DNA from: Culex pipiens pallens
Lineage: Eukaryota; Arthropoda; Insecta; Diptera; Culicidae
NCBI RefSeq assembly: GCF_016801865.2
Contig: NC_068938.1
Span: 31,192,129-31,256,128 of the forward strand
Length of the DNA stretch: 64,000 nt
Direction of reading: 5' to 3'
The notes beneath the pieces are model-generated. The model had not been told where the DNA came from. It was given only the letters and a program-made list of their open reading frames with translations, and did not search any database. This document shows, piece by piece, positions 22,794 to 34,267 of this stretch. Every line of letters starts with the position of its first letter. Within the stretch, counting starts at the first letter, position 1. The position numbers were made by a program, and so were the translations under genes.

Positions 22794-23805
22794 GGAGGAT
22801 CGAAGCAATCTGTGCCCGTGTTCGGACGCGTTTTTTGAGCGCTGTCATTTTTTTCCATTTAATCGTCTTTAAAAGTGTTAAATTTCTTAAAATACGGAGA
22901 TCTCTATAATTTTCGGTTCAAAACATTTGTAGTTGAAGTGATAGAAGTGAAAGGCAGACTTTTTCGGTGAAATGTTTGAAATACGACTTTCATGACTCGG
23001 CAGAGTTGCTCCACCGGGAGGAAATGTCAGCGGCAACAAGAAGATCAGGACCTGGGTAACTTCACGAAGTGGCCATCAGCTAGAGCGTTGCCTGTGGTTC
23101 CAGTTCGACCAACATAAATTCCAGAATGGCGACGTCGTTTTTCAAGAATTGTCGAAGCAGATGTGGGTGGTGATCATCATCCATCCTCATTAAAGTGGGT
23201 CGCTTGCAGTTAATCGTGCGGTTTTAGGATTGCTGCCGGAAGCTCTGCTGATCAAGACAGGGATTCAAGAAAAGTCATGATTCATGTGACATGTGGCGAA
23301 ACGATCGGAAATGAGCTGGTTTCGAAGATTCTTCGTATTTGGTGAGAGCTTTCCATTTTTATTTTCAATTGACACTTCCATCCACTCTAACATCCATACA
23401 TTTCACTAAAGACCAACCACGCCAATCTTACTATATACGCGGTAGGGTGTTCCCTTGGTCGTTCGCTGTGAGTTGTGGATTGCCTGCTTCTCTAATGAAG
23501 GTTCGACTGAGGGGGCATGCTTATTAATTTCTCGTCGCTCCATACCCTCAGTGACGTGATGGGAGCAAGGGCGTCTATGCAAAGTGTCCCTACACCCGCT
23601 ACAAATTTCTGGCGCCTTGGGGAGGGTAGAGGGATACCATTTTGATCTATGCGCCGGTATTTGTAGCACTAAAATTCGTGCAAAAAAACTTATGCACGTG
23701 GGTGTACAGATTACGGAGTAAAAGATGATCGAATTGTTCACCTAGCGCTCACATGTGTTCCAGGACCAAGTTGCCTGCGGGTATGGGGATCATACATACA
23801 TACAT
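22794..23805 (+). mobile_element. 1-kb non-autonomous retroposon with a CATA-repeat tail
   Basis: The segment is bounded by a perfect 22-base direct repeat (22772-22793 and 23806-23827, starting ATCAATTTTTTTCAGTGT). It ends in CATACATACATACAT, a typical short-repeat tail of non-LTR retroposons, which sets the + orientation. The body is GC-richer than its surroundings. The longest frames are about 40-60 codons (for example from ATG 22993) with no recognisable reverse transcriptase or gag motif. It could be an internally deleted LINE derivative or a retroposed cDNA. The target is the TTTTTTCAGTGTAG sequence within a family F element. Confidence 0.75.
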
Positions 23806-23825
23806 ATCAATTTTTTTCAGTGTAG

Positions 23826-24075
23826 TCCATATCCATACCTACAAATTTGCTGAAGACACCAAATCGATCAAAAAATTCCTTCAAAAGATACAGATTTTTT
23901 AATCTTCATACATCATTTTTGTATGGACAGCTGCCAAATTTGTATGGAAAATTATATGGACAAACTAATGATGCAAAATGTCTTCTTTGGGCATACCGAA
24001 GGCATCAAAAAAGTTTCAGTTGGATTAAAAAATACAAAAAAAAAATCGAATGACCGAAATCTTAGAGAACTGCTC
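23826..24075. repeat. Family F fragment
   Basis: Contains TGTATGGACAGCTGCCAAAT and GCAAAATGTCTTCTTTGGGC, which recur in diverged form at 50215-50295 and, inverted, at 16310-16400. It continues the family F sequence split by the retroposon insertion. Confidence 0.55.
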
Positions 24076-24223
24076 TAATGTGTCTGGAATTCTTAACGGC
24101 AAATATTTTTTAAATAATAATAATATCTCTGAAAATTAATTATATTAAAAAACCAATTTGTATAGTTTTCAATCCTAGTTGAGTAAACGAGTTTTTTTAA
24201 ATCGAAGCAAAAAAAACTATATA

Positions 24224-24607
24224 CAGTTCGGACTCAATTATCCGATGCCTCGATTATCTGAAGTTTCGATTATCCGAAGTTCGTTTTACCGAAGGTTTAT
24301 GTGGGACTTCGGATAAATAAATCACTATTGAAATACAAAATCATATTTTTCTCTCTCAATTTTCGTCAAATTTGAATAGTGTATGCCTTTCAATTTTCAA
24401 AATGCATTTTTTTCAATTGTTCATCATCGCCATTTTGGCCGCCATCTTGGATCTATACATTCTAAATCTCTGCAGATTTTTCAAGGGGTCAGACTTAAGT
24501 TCAACATTATAAAAAAGACAATAACCAAATCGTGATTCGACTATTCGAAGATTCGACTATCCAAAGTGAAATTTTGTCAAGGCCTTAGGATAATCGAGTC
24601 TGGGCTG
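24224..24607. mobile_element. Family P (pogo-like) MITE, copy 2
   Basis: The ends CAGTTCGGACTCAATTATCC and GGATAATCGAGTCTGGGCTG match copy 1 (17655-18083) with several mismatches. TA flanks both sides (24222-24223, 24608-24609). Its interior is in the opposite orientation to copy 1 and carries GGCCGCCATCTTGG at 24437-24450. It is 384 bp and non-coding. Confidence 0.85.
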
Positions 24608-24609
24608 TA

Positions 24610-26264
24610 TTTCTCTTTAACCAAAAATGCAAAAAAAAAAGAAACTTAAAATGTCGTTTACCTAGGGAAGGTTTATTTACCACGTTCTTCAGTTTTGTTA
24701 CAAACTTGCAATTTCTCAGTGAGTCCTTCTTCGAATTTCATCCCGATTCCGATTGATAACTTTCCCTCTGAAACGGCTACCCAATAATCTCCCCTGGAGC
24801 AATTCCCGGCCATCCCGGCAACGGCGAAGTTGTGTCCTTCGCTGGATACCAGGTAAAAACTAATTAAATTTCGTTAATAGCCGTAATTTTGAATGCATCA
24901 AGCGTGCAAACCCTCCATCATCTGAACGCCCCTCCTCAACCACCCCACCTCTTCAATAACTGCGGAGAAGGATACCGATATGATGACTAACACCCCAATA
25001 GCCGATGATGACGGCCAACGCGGCCAGGACGCGACTTCTCTTCGCGTGTACAAATATGCTAAGAGTTGTGCCCGGCAGCTAGGAGCGCTCGATTCTGCTT
25101 GGTTAGGTTCATGATTCCTAAACGTAATCCAAACTGGTCTCTCTTGCGTTGCGTTTTCCTTTAACCCTCTGCAACCCAACGATCATTTTTCTTACTTAAC
25201 AAATTTGATTCTTAGATCAGTTATGTCATACTTTGAATTTTTTTTCTATAAAATAAAATACGATTTAATCAAAACATTTTTTTGTTAAGAAATTTGTCAA
25301 GGGTTAACTCACGGATACCCCGAGAGGACTCTTCAATTTATGCCAACAGTTGGGGAAGTTCGAGGGGTGTTGAACGGGGAGCAGCCCCGAGGATCATCGC
25401 GCGGCGGGCAAACATTAGAAATTGAGAGCCCAGAAGGAAGAACTGGAGTCAAAACGAGCGAGCAGAAGCATAAAATTGCAACCTCCACTCAGAACTGGAA
25501 CTGGACTAACTGAAGCTCAGTGAGAAAGAGTCAAGTAAGAAAGGGGTGGAAATGAGGTGCATTTTTCTGGTGGGGGGGACCGAGGGAGGAGGAAGCCATC
25601 CTCTGTCCTTGGATAGTTTCCTGGAAGAGCATAACGAATCTGAAACGGTTTTCGTAGCTGCTGCTGCTGCATGGCTTTCGCATAGTCGTCTGCTTTTGGG
25701 TTTATGTTTTGGGACCGGGCGAGGAACATGTGGAATGTGTGGCCGAGATCGAACGCCGAAAACGGTTTGTGGGCAAGCCAGCGAGCAAGCGGTTCAATAC
25801 GGAGTTAATTGAAAGGAAATGGAGTCTCTGGCTAACGGTACCGGCTAATTGGATTGTGGAGTAAAAAGGAGGCACGCTATTTGTTGAGTGTGTTCAAGGA
25901 TTTGGATTTGTTACATAAAATCATGAAATTCAGAGTCACAATTTAATACAAGTCATGAGAACCAAAAGGTTTGGTAATTATTATAAATGTCCACTTTAAA
26001 GCATGTTCAGGGAATGGAAATCTATTCAATATTTGCTCAGCCTTTTTTAATCAAAACAATTTATTTGTATGTTTTGACATTTATTTTCTCTTTTCAGAAC
26101 AGATTAATTTTCGACAAGATATCAGATAACAAACTTAATTTCTTAAGATTTCAATATTTTTGATTCACTCCAGTGCAATGCTTTGAATATTGCTTTCAAA
26201 TTTTATTATTTTTTTTATCAACGGAAATCAAGGAAGTTTTTCAAAATAAAATTAAATCTTTCAA
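24610..26264. other. No gene recognised; GC-richer single-copy island at 24680-25870
   Basis: 24680-25870 has balanced base composition and no visible repeats. Short frames at 24898-25179 (minus), 25517-25729 (minus) and 25546-25812 (plus) are mutually overlapping, have no recognisable domain, and lack convincing splice sites. 25900-26264 is AT-rich. Confidence 0.35.
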
Positions 26265-26602
26265 CCCGGGCAGACGGTAATAACAAAATTAATAATATTT
26301 CAATAACAAATCCTGTTAAAATAACAAAACGTGTTATTATTTTATCCTGAAGTTCAACTTCAAGAAGAAAAAATAATAACAGTTTCTGATAAAATAACAA
26401 AATTTGGTACTGAAGTGATATTATATTGAAAATGTTTAATAACATGTTAATAAGAGGAAATGTTATACATTTCAAAAACTCTCCTAATAACAAAATTTGT
26501 TATTCGTTCGGTATACTGACTTAGAAATAAAATTACCATAAATCGCACAAATGGAGAAGTTTCTAAGTGTCCATAACACAATCTGTTATTAATTTTTCTT
26601 TT

Positions 26603-27640
26603 GGGATAATTTTGTCTAATTTCGTCGGGGTCATTATTTTGGCCATGAAATGGGGTCCTTAAGCTAAAATTATTCTAAAAAGTTGAAATTTGGAAGCTGA
26701 TTTTTTTTAATTATTTGATATACCCCCTAAGGGACTTTGCTAAAATTGGCTAGAAATATGGGATAATGTTGACCAATTTCGTTGGGGTCATTATTTTTGC
26801 CATGAAATGGGGTACTTAAGCTAAAATTATTCTGAAAAGTTGAAATTTTGAAAGTTGATTTTTTTTAATTATTTGATATACCCCCTAAACGACTTTGTTT
26901 AAAATGGTTAGAACTATGGGATAATTTTGACCAATTTTGTCAGGGTCATTATTTTGGCCATGAAATGGGGTCCTTAAGCTAAAATTATTCTGAAAAGTTT
27001 TAATTTAGAAAGTTGATTTTTTAAATTATTTGATATACCCCCTAAAGGACTTTGTTTAAAATTGTTAGAACTATGGGATAATTTTGACCAATTTCGTCAG
27101 GGTCATTATTTTGGCCATGAAATGCGGTCCTTAACCTAAATTTATTCTGAAAAGATGAAATTTTGAAAGTTGATTTTTTAAATTATTTGATATACCTTCT
27201 AAAGGACTTTGTTTAAAATGGTTAGAACCATGGGATAATTTTGACCAATTTCGTCAGGGTCATTATTTTGGCCATGAAATGGGGTCCTTAAGCTAAAATT
27301 ATTCTAAAAAGTTGAAATTTTGAAAGTTGATTTTTTTTTAATTATTTGATATTCCCCCTAAGGGACTTTGCAAAAATTGGCTAAAAATATGGGATAATTT
27401 TGACCAAGTTCGTCGGTATCATTATTTTGGCCATGAAATGGAAGCCTTAAGCTAAAATTATTCTGAAATGTTGAAATTTTGAAAGTTGTTTTTTTTTATT
27501 ATTATTACTAAAATTGGCTAGAACTATGAAATAATTTTGACCAATTTCATCGGGGTTATTTATTTTACCATGAAATGGGGTTTGAAGCTAAAATTAATCC
27601 GATAAAATTAATTATTGAGAGTTCATTTTTTTTAACTTTG
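26603..27640. repeat. ~157-bp tandem repeat, about 7 copies
   Basis: The word GGGATAAT-TTGACCAATTTCG and its partner GGCCATGAAATGGGGTCC recur with starts at 26603, 26760, 26918, 27075, 27232 and 27391, plus a shortened last copy near 27530. The spacing is 157-159 bases. Copies differ by scattered substitutions and by a deletion in the last unit. Confidence 0.9.
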
Positions 27641-28116
27641 TTATATTCCCTAACGGAATTGATTTATTTACTGAGAATTTTTGAAGTGTGAATAACAAAA
27701 ACTGTTATTATTTTCACAGAGCCAGGAAGTTGGAGCTGACGTTGAAGTTCGAGCTGGAGTGAGACCTCGGAGACTGCATCGGATTCAGCAAATTTTCAGC
27801 AACTTTTACTTGGTGTCGGAATCTGTGACGGGTATTTTTGGAGAGCTGAAGTCGTCGTTGACGTCATATCATGCATCCAGAGTCGGAGTTGTCTTCAAAG
27901 TATGGATTCAAAGTCGCTTGGAGGTACCCAACTCTGCAGCCCTGACTAGTACAGAGGAGTAATGGCAACTGCAGGTTTATTTGCAAATTACAAATAAACC
28001 AAAAAATAACATTTTTTGTTATTATGCTGCTCCACCTCTCCGCACAAAATAACAAATGTTGTTATTCCTTCATGATTCTTTCTGTGTTATTGGTTTGTTA
28101 TTGCAATAACAACATA

Positions 28117-29751
28117 GAGCAATTCCAGCCCAAAACAGGAATTTTTCAGGTACTTTTTTCTCGACCCTCTCCGATTTCAATGAAACTTTGTAGACATGTT
28201 ATCCTACGCTTATATAAGCCATTTTTGTGTATATGGAGCCAGTTCCACACGATAATGACATTTGAGAAGGGCGTAAGTGTTTTAAATATTTTTGTAATTC
28301 GGAATTTAAATATTTTTGTATCTCGAAGCCGTTGCATCGTATCAAAAAGTGGTCAAAGGTAAACTTGTAGGAAATTTGACGGGCTTTTCGATAAAAATAC
28401 ACTGAAAGAAAAAAACACCCAACTTTTATGAGATTTTTTGATTTTTAAGTTTAAAAGTCAAATTTGAGGGGGAGCCCACGATTTTTTTTCGTTCAAAGTT
28501 TTTGTGAAGATAGCCTAAGATGTTACAAAAAGACTCACGAAAAATGCAGGATGGAGCAACTCACCTAAAAAAATACAAAAATCATTTACTGAAACTGTTT
28601 TTTTGAAAAGTGCTCTAAACGTCAAAATTTTCAAAAACCGAATACGGGAATCGATTCTCCAGACAATTTTACATAAAAGTCTCCATATTGACCATTGTCC
28701 TAAGTCCAATCCTTGTGAAGTTACAGCGGTTTTAAAAATAAAAATGTAGAAAAAATAGGTTTTTTGATGGTTTTTGGCAATTTCTATATGACAGACTTGA
28801 TTTTTCAGTCTCGTAAATATTTTTACCGGAAAGCTCGTCAAATTTCCCATAAGTTTGTCTTTGACAACATTTAAATTGGATGTATGAGCTTGCAGATATA
28901 AGCTAATTACATTGCTCATAATTGAAAACATCATATTTTTTCAGTGTAGTATAGTAACCTGGATAGTAAATTAGCTTATATCTGTAAGCCCATACATCCA
29001 ATTGAAATGTGGTCAAAGACAAACTTATGGGAAATTTGACGAGCTTTCCGGTAAAAATATTTACGAGACTGAAAAATCAAGTCTGTCATATAGAAATTGC
29101 CAAAAACCATCAAAAAACCTATTTTTTCTACATTTTTATTTTTAAAACCGCTGTAACTTCACAAGGATTGGACTTAGGACAATGATCAATATGGAGACTT
29201 TTATGTAAAATTGTCTGGAGAATCGATTCCCGTATTCGGTTTTTGAAAATTTTGACGTTTAGAGCACTTTTCAAAAAAACAGTTTCAGTAAATGATTTTT
29301 GTATTTTTTTAGGTGAGTTGCTCCATCCTGCATTTTTCGTGAGTCTTTTTGTAACATCTTAGGCTATCTTCACAAAAATTTTGAACGAAAAAAAATCGTG
29401 GGCTCCCCCTCAAATTTGACTTTTAAACTTAAAAATCAAAAAATCTCATAAAAGTTGGGTGTTTTTTTTTTCAGTGTATTTTTAATCGAAAAGCCCGTCA
29501 AATTTCCTACAAGTTTGCCTTTGACCACTTTTTGATACGATGCAACGGCTTCGAGATACAGAAATATTTAAATTCCGAATTACAAAAATATTTAAAACAC
29601 TTACGCCCTTCTCAAATGTCATTATCGTGTGGAACTGGCTCCATATACACAAAAATGGCTTATATAAGCGTAGGATAACATGTCTACAAAGTTTCATTGA
29701 AATCGGAGAGGGTCGGGTACAACCGATTCCCTATTTGGCATGGAATTGCTC
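28117..29751. mobile_element. 1.6-kb near-perfect palindrome nested in the composite element
   Basis: GAGCAATTCCA (28117) is answered by TGGAATTGCTC (to 29751), with TA just outside the left end (28115-28116) and near the right end. The arms 28117-28916 and 28968-29751 are nearly identical inverted copies. For example ATGTTATCCTACGCTTATAT near 28197 answers ATATAAGCGTAGGATAACAT near 29660. The short frames in the two arms are translations of the same repeat and should not be taken as genes. The spacer is about 50 bases. Confidence 0.85.
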
Positions 29752-29906
29752 CATAATAACATAAATCTTTGTTATTATTTTTTTTATTTTAACAACTTAT
29801 CCGATCATCCCAATAACATATTTCGATCTTCTCACAATATCAAAAACTGACCTTCCCAAGTTATTTTCGTCTGCTCGGGAAAATCCAGGGTAGATTTGGT
29901 ATAGAA

Positions 29907-30673
29907 CAGTGTTTATTAATGCATGAGGAATTCCCTCCTGGGGAGGAATTTGGACTTTCTTAGGGGGGAATGAGGATGCAATGGAAATTCAATATTTTTG
30001 AATGTTTTTGCCAAAATCCTCGATACTTATCTGGTTCTTTCGTTGAAACTTTGCATATATTTTAGAATTTCTTGTAAAATTTGTGAAATTTTTCCGACAG
30101 TTTTTTTTCTTAAATGTTATTTATGAAGATATTTGAAGATGTAGCTGACAAAAATGAAAAATTTCACTGTCGAATTATTGTGAATTTTCATATTGTTCGA
30201 AAGATGAGCAATTCTGAAATATGTTTGCTTCATGTAATTTGCACATATTTTTTTCAAAGTGAACTGAGCTTAGTTTTCGGATTCTTTCAATCATGAGCAT
30301 TTCTTGAAAATAAGCAATTGTTTTGATCTGGAGTCGTTCTTATTTTTTTTTTTTGCAAGAGATTATTTTTTTTTTATTTTGTTAGTTTTAGTTTTTCTTT
30401 AAACATTTAATCCAGAGCAACATCTGATAAAAATATTTGATAAATAATTTCTTATTTGTTAGTTTTTTAAGAAAAAAAATAATTAAGGTTGATATTATGA
30501 GAGGTTTGCAGGAAGGTTATGGAAAGATGTTGAAAAAATATCTTTTATTATTTGTTTTTTTAAGCAAAATTATGTGTTCATTTGATACCAATTAGTTGAA
30601 AATTGAAGGGAGGAATAAAATTCATGAAAATTAACCAAGGGGGGAATTGATCGACAAAGGTTGAGAACCACTG
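29907..30673. mobile_element. hAT-like MITE remnant (CAGTG ends)
   Basis: The right end TTGAGAACCACTG is the inverse of CAGTGGTTCTCAA, an end motif I associate with hAT-type elements. The left end CAGTGTTTATTAATGC is a decayed version. GGGGAGGAATTTG near the left end and CAAGGGGGGAATTGATC near the right add partial inverted similarity. The flanking 8-mers do not match, so the target duplication is lost or the left end is misplaced. Confidence 0.45.
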
Positions 30674-30674
30674 T

Positions 30675-32158
30675 TGAAGAACGTTGGTATACTATTACAG
30701 CATTGATTCCAAATAATCTTAACCAAAATGTATTGATCCTAATTGAAAAACTGTAATTCTAAATTCTAAATGTTAATAAAGTGCTAATAACTAAAGAATG
30801 GATTGGAAGATCTTCAAAACTCTATGACTCACCTGGAAGGTCTATAGATTCGAAAACTATTATCATGAAATTTTCTGAAATCTGGAATAAATATTTTTTT
30901 AAATGCTTTCAATTTTTGGTTGGGTTGTCATGAATAATCTTTGATGCACCTGTCTAAGAATCTAAAAACATGCCAAAAATCACTGGACGAAATATTTAAA
31001 CGAGTTTTATCTTAAAATCATAAATATTTATAAAAGTTTCAATAGTAAGCAATCATTCTTAAAAAATAACCATACAACACAAGCACTCTTCCAGATAATC
31101 AAGAAAATCAACACTCAAGAGGAGGGTGTGCCGAACGCTACGATTAATCTGGTTGCATGTCCGCTGCAAATAAAAATAAATTTCCGTTTTCATAAAAGAA
31201 TCACTTAAATTCCTCTCTAAATTACCACTAAAATGCATCTTCCCATTTGCTTGTGTTTGCTTGTGGGGATTCTCCCCGGCAGACACGGCAAATGCAATCA
31301 AAACCGGGCCCGGTCCGATTTTATGCTTTTATGTGTATTATTGTACTTGGCGAGTTTCGTGATATTCCACGAGCCACACAAGTCAAGAGAGGACTAAAAA
31401 TAAAAATATTACACACTAAAACGACGCTGCCCGAAAATCTTACGTGCTCTTTTCTGTACATTTTGAACATTGTATTTTGTTTTACTTTCCATCGCGATGC
31501 GAAGAGAGCCAAAACAAAGAATCCGATCGTCGCCACGAACCGCGAGATTTCCTCCGCGCGCAGTCATCACATCCGAATGCAGCTCAGCGGAAAGGAAAAG
31601 TGTATTCTCTGGGCTGCATTTCTGGAGTGGCGTGTGCGTGTGTGTATGCATTAAAATGTTAGTCAGTGTGTCAGTATGCTCGTTAAATCGGCCGAAAATA
31701 AAACCCCCAAAATTGCCGGAGCGCGCGAGAAGATATTCTCCAATTTCGGCCGGAGTGTCCGGACCGGCGACGGAGGGAAATAATTTGATTTGAAACAGGA
31801 AGAAGGAAGCACGACGCAATTTTTGAGAGATTTGGAGTCGGGTTTGGGGAGAGGAGGAGAGAAGGGTTTCTTCTGTGTGTATGAATAATAATATTCTTCT
31901 CTCTCACCTTCGGTGAGATCATCACGAATTTAACTTTATGTACTTGGATTTTTTTTTGTAATGTTTTATGAAAATTATGTATTCAATATGTTCCAGTTAT
32001 AAGCTTTGACGTAGAAATCAGTAAATATTGAAAAACAAATAATGAATATGTCTAGGCCGAGCATCGTTGGATTAATGTACAAATCGTGCTGTAAAACTTC
32101 ATTTTGCAACTTTTTGCATAAAAAATAAACTATTTCCGAATTATTTTTTTTTCTGGAC
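30675..32158. other. No gene recognised; single-copy island at 31060-31930
   Basis: 30675-31050 is AT-rich. 31060-31930 has balanced composition, with overlapping short frames on both strands (up to 136 codons) but no recognisable domain or splice framework. 32045-32130 contains a short diverged stretch related to the right part of family C (TCGTTGGATTAATGTACAAA and TTGCATAAA). Confidence 0.35.
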
Positions 32159-32169
32159 CTTAAAGATCC

Positions 32170-32486
32170 GAATCGCGTAGCCTAGTGGTAACGCTCCCGC
32201 CTGGTAAGCGGTAGATCGGGGTTCAAAACCCAGCTCGGACCAACACAACGGGTGATCGTTTCTCTTCTGGATTCAATTGCTTAGTAAAGGGAAGGTTGTG
32301 CATCGTCACAAACTGAACCTTATCAACGACACCTTAGGAAGGCGACCTATGGTATGTTAACATTAACCTTAACATGTTAACATAAGTTGAGTTAAAAACT
32401 ACCACTGAATCCGCTTTGGAAATGCCGGCCCCGATACTCTTCACGGGTGTTCCCCTCAGGAACTGGGAAAGAATTTCTTTTTTACT
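32170..32486 (+). mobile_element. tRNA-Thr-like SINE
   Basis: The head (32170-32241) folds like a tRNA. It has an A-box-like TAGCCTAGTGGT and a B-box-like GGGGTTCAAAACC. An anticodon arm CCGC-CTGGTAA-GCGG puts GGT in the anticodon position (Thr-like). The body (AAAGGGAAGGTTGTGCATCG ... ATGCCGGCCCCGATACTC) has no reading frame. The target duplication TTAAAGATCC is at 32160-32169 and 32487-32496 (12 bases if one mismatch is allowed). There is no poly-A tail. A decayed relative lies on the minus strand at 48592-48735. Confidence 0.8.
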
Positions 32487-32496
32487 TTAAAGATCC

Positions 32497-32928
32497 TCTG
32501 TAACTACAAATAACTTTAAGAAAAATGTAGTTACGATCCTCATAGTAAAATAAAAATAATTTATTTTCTCATGCCACCCCGAGACACTCTCAAATTAGAG
32601 TTCTGAGACATTTGAGTGTACATTGTCACGATATTTCATCACCGCAATTTTGGCTGCCATCTTGGATTTAAAATTTTGAAATTAAATTTAAAGCATTAGA
32701 GTCATATCTGAACATAAAAAAATAATTTGCTGTAAAATTATTTATTTAACAGCCGAGTTGTTTTACCATCATAAGTTTCGGAATTATTCATTTTAGGGAA
32801 AACTGGAATTTTCAATCTTTTTTTTTCTGAACTTTTTTCAACCTTCCCAAACATAATGTTTTATCAACGCAGGAAAATCAATTTACCATTATATTCAGTT
32901 AAGAGCGAGTTTTTCACCAATGTGTAAC
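32497..32928. repeat. AT-rich stretch with a family P internal fragment
   Basis: TTTTGGCTGCCATCTTGGAT at 32649-32668 matches the interior of the pogo-like MITEs (17816-17829, and 24437-24450 in the same orientation as here). No terminal repeats are seen. The rest is AT-rich with no supported feature. Confidence 0.5.
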
Positions 32929-34267
32929 AGGTCGTATCGAGGTGCTCCGATTTGGATAAAACTTTCAGCGTTTGTTTGTCTATACATGAGATGAACTCAT
33001 GCCAAATATGAGCCCTCTACGACAAAGGGAAGTGGGGTAAAATGGGCTTTGAAGTTTGAGGTCCAAAAAACCTAAAAAATCTTAAAATTGCTCGCATTTC
33101 CGTAAAACTTCATCAATTCCAACTCTTTTAGATGCATTCGAAAGGTCTTTTGAAGCACTTCAAAATGTGCCATAGACATCCAGGATTGGTTCAACTTTTT
33201 CTCGTAGCTTTTGCAAATTACTGTCATAAATGGATTTTTTTTAAAACCTTAATATCTTTTTGCAACAGCCTCCAACACCCATACTCCCATAGGTCAAAAG
33301 ATAGGTAATTACATGGACTATAAGCCTATGGTATAAACTTTTTGGCCAATCGCAGTTTTTCTCATAGTTTTTCGATTTTTGTAGAACAAACATTTTACAA
33401 CGTTAGTTTTTGGCCGGTAGGCCGCCATAGCGGCACTTTTTGGTCTCAATTTTGTCATATTCAGAATCCTCGGACAATTTCACGTAAGTTAGAAGTATTG
33501 GAGTTGTAAATTTGATTGGAAAAAATGCCATTAAGAATGAATTAAAATATTTTTTAACAATTTGTTTAATTAGGGGTAAAACAGGTTTTCGCCTACTTGA
33601 TACAGCATTTGACGTATTGATCACAGGGTAAATAAGATCTATTTCTTTTTTCAAAAATGTTTTATTTAATTATATTTTAAATCAAATTTACAACTCCAAT
33701 ACTTATAACATACGTGAAATTGTCCGAGGATTTCGAATATGACAAAATTGATACCAAAAAGTGCCGCTATGGCGGCCTACAGGGCAAAAACTAACGTTGT
33801 AAAATGTTTGTTCTAGAAAAATCGAAAAACTTTGAGAAAAACTGCGATCGGCCAAAAAGCTATTTCCGTAGGCTTATAGTGCATGTAATTACCTATCTTT
33901 TGACCTATGGGAGTATGGGTGTTGGAGGCTGTTGCAAAAAGATATTAAGGTTTTAAAAAAATCCATTTTTGACAGTAATTTGCAAAAGCTAAGAGAAAAA
34001 GTCGAACCAATCCTGGATGTCTATGGCACATTTTGAAGTGCTTCAAAAGACCTTTCGAATGCATCTAAGAGAGTTGGAATTGATGAAGTTTTACGGAAAT
34101 GCGAGCAATTTTAAGAATTTTTAGGTTTTTTGGACCTCAAACTTCAAAGCCCATTTTACTCCACTTCCCTTTGTCGTAGAGGGCTCATATTTGGCATGAG
34201 TTCATCTCATGCATAGACAAACAAACGCTGAAAGTTTCATCCAAATCGGAGCACCTCGATACGACCT
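32929..34267. mobile_element. 1.3-kb palindromic element
   Basis: AGGTCGTATCGAGGTGCTCC (32929) is answered by GGAGCACCTCGATACGACCT (34267). The arms 32929-33520 and 33678-34267 are nearly identical inverted copies: CCTCTACGACAAAGGGAAGT near 33012 answers ACTTCCCTTTGTCGTAGAGG near 34160. The spacer is about 157 bases. It has no transposase frame. The short frame in the spacer region is not recognisable. Confidence 0.85.

Larger units (their letters stand above)
26266..29879. mobile_element. 3.6-kb composite element with CCGGGCAGACG ends
   Basis: CCGGGCAGACGGTAATAAC at 26266 is answered by GTTATTTTCGTCTGCTCGG at 29879, about 19 bases with two or three mismatches. The interior is unusual. AATAACA/TGTTATT words are scattered through 26270-26600 and 27690-28110, and again at 29753-29820. 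Then come about seven tandem copies of a ~157-bp unit (26603-27640), a mixed-composition stretch (27720-27965), and a separate 1.6-kb palindrome (28117-29751). There is no transposase frame. I could not settle the target duplication. Confidence 0.65.

Noticed and set aside
28132..28150. TTTTTCAG|GTAC, a possible second recursive splice site
   Set aside because: The donor half is GTACTT, not GTRAGT. The pyrimidine tract is short, and the sequence is part of a dispersed palindrome present in both orientations.
28024..28362. 112-codon plus-strand frame with a nearly identical minus-strand frame at 29482-29697
   Set aside because: The two are translations of the inverted arms of one palindromic element, so the similarity reflects the repeat and not a conserved protein.
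31247..31819. Overlapping 107-136-codon frames on both strands
   Set aside because: Frames open on both strands over the same bases are usual in balanced-composition DNA. None resembles a known protein.
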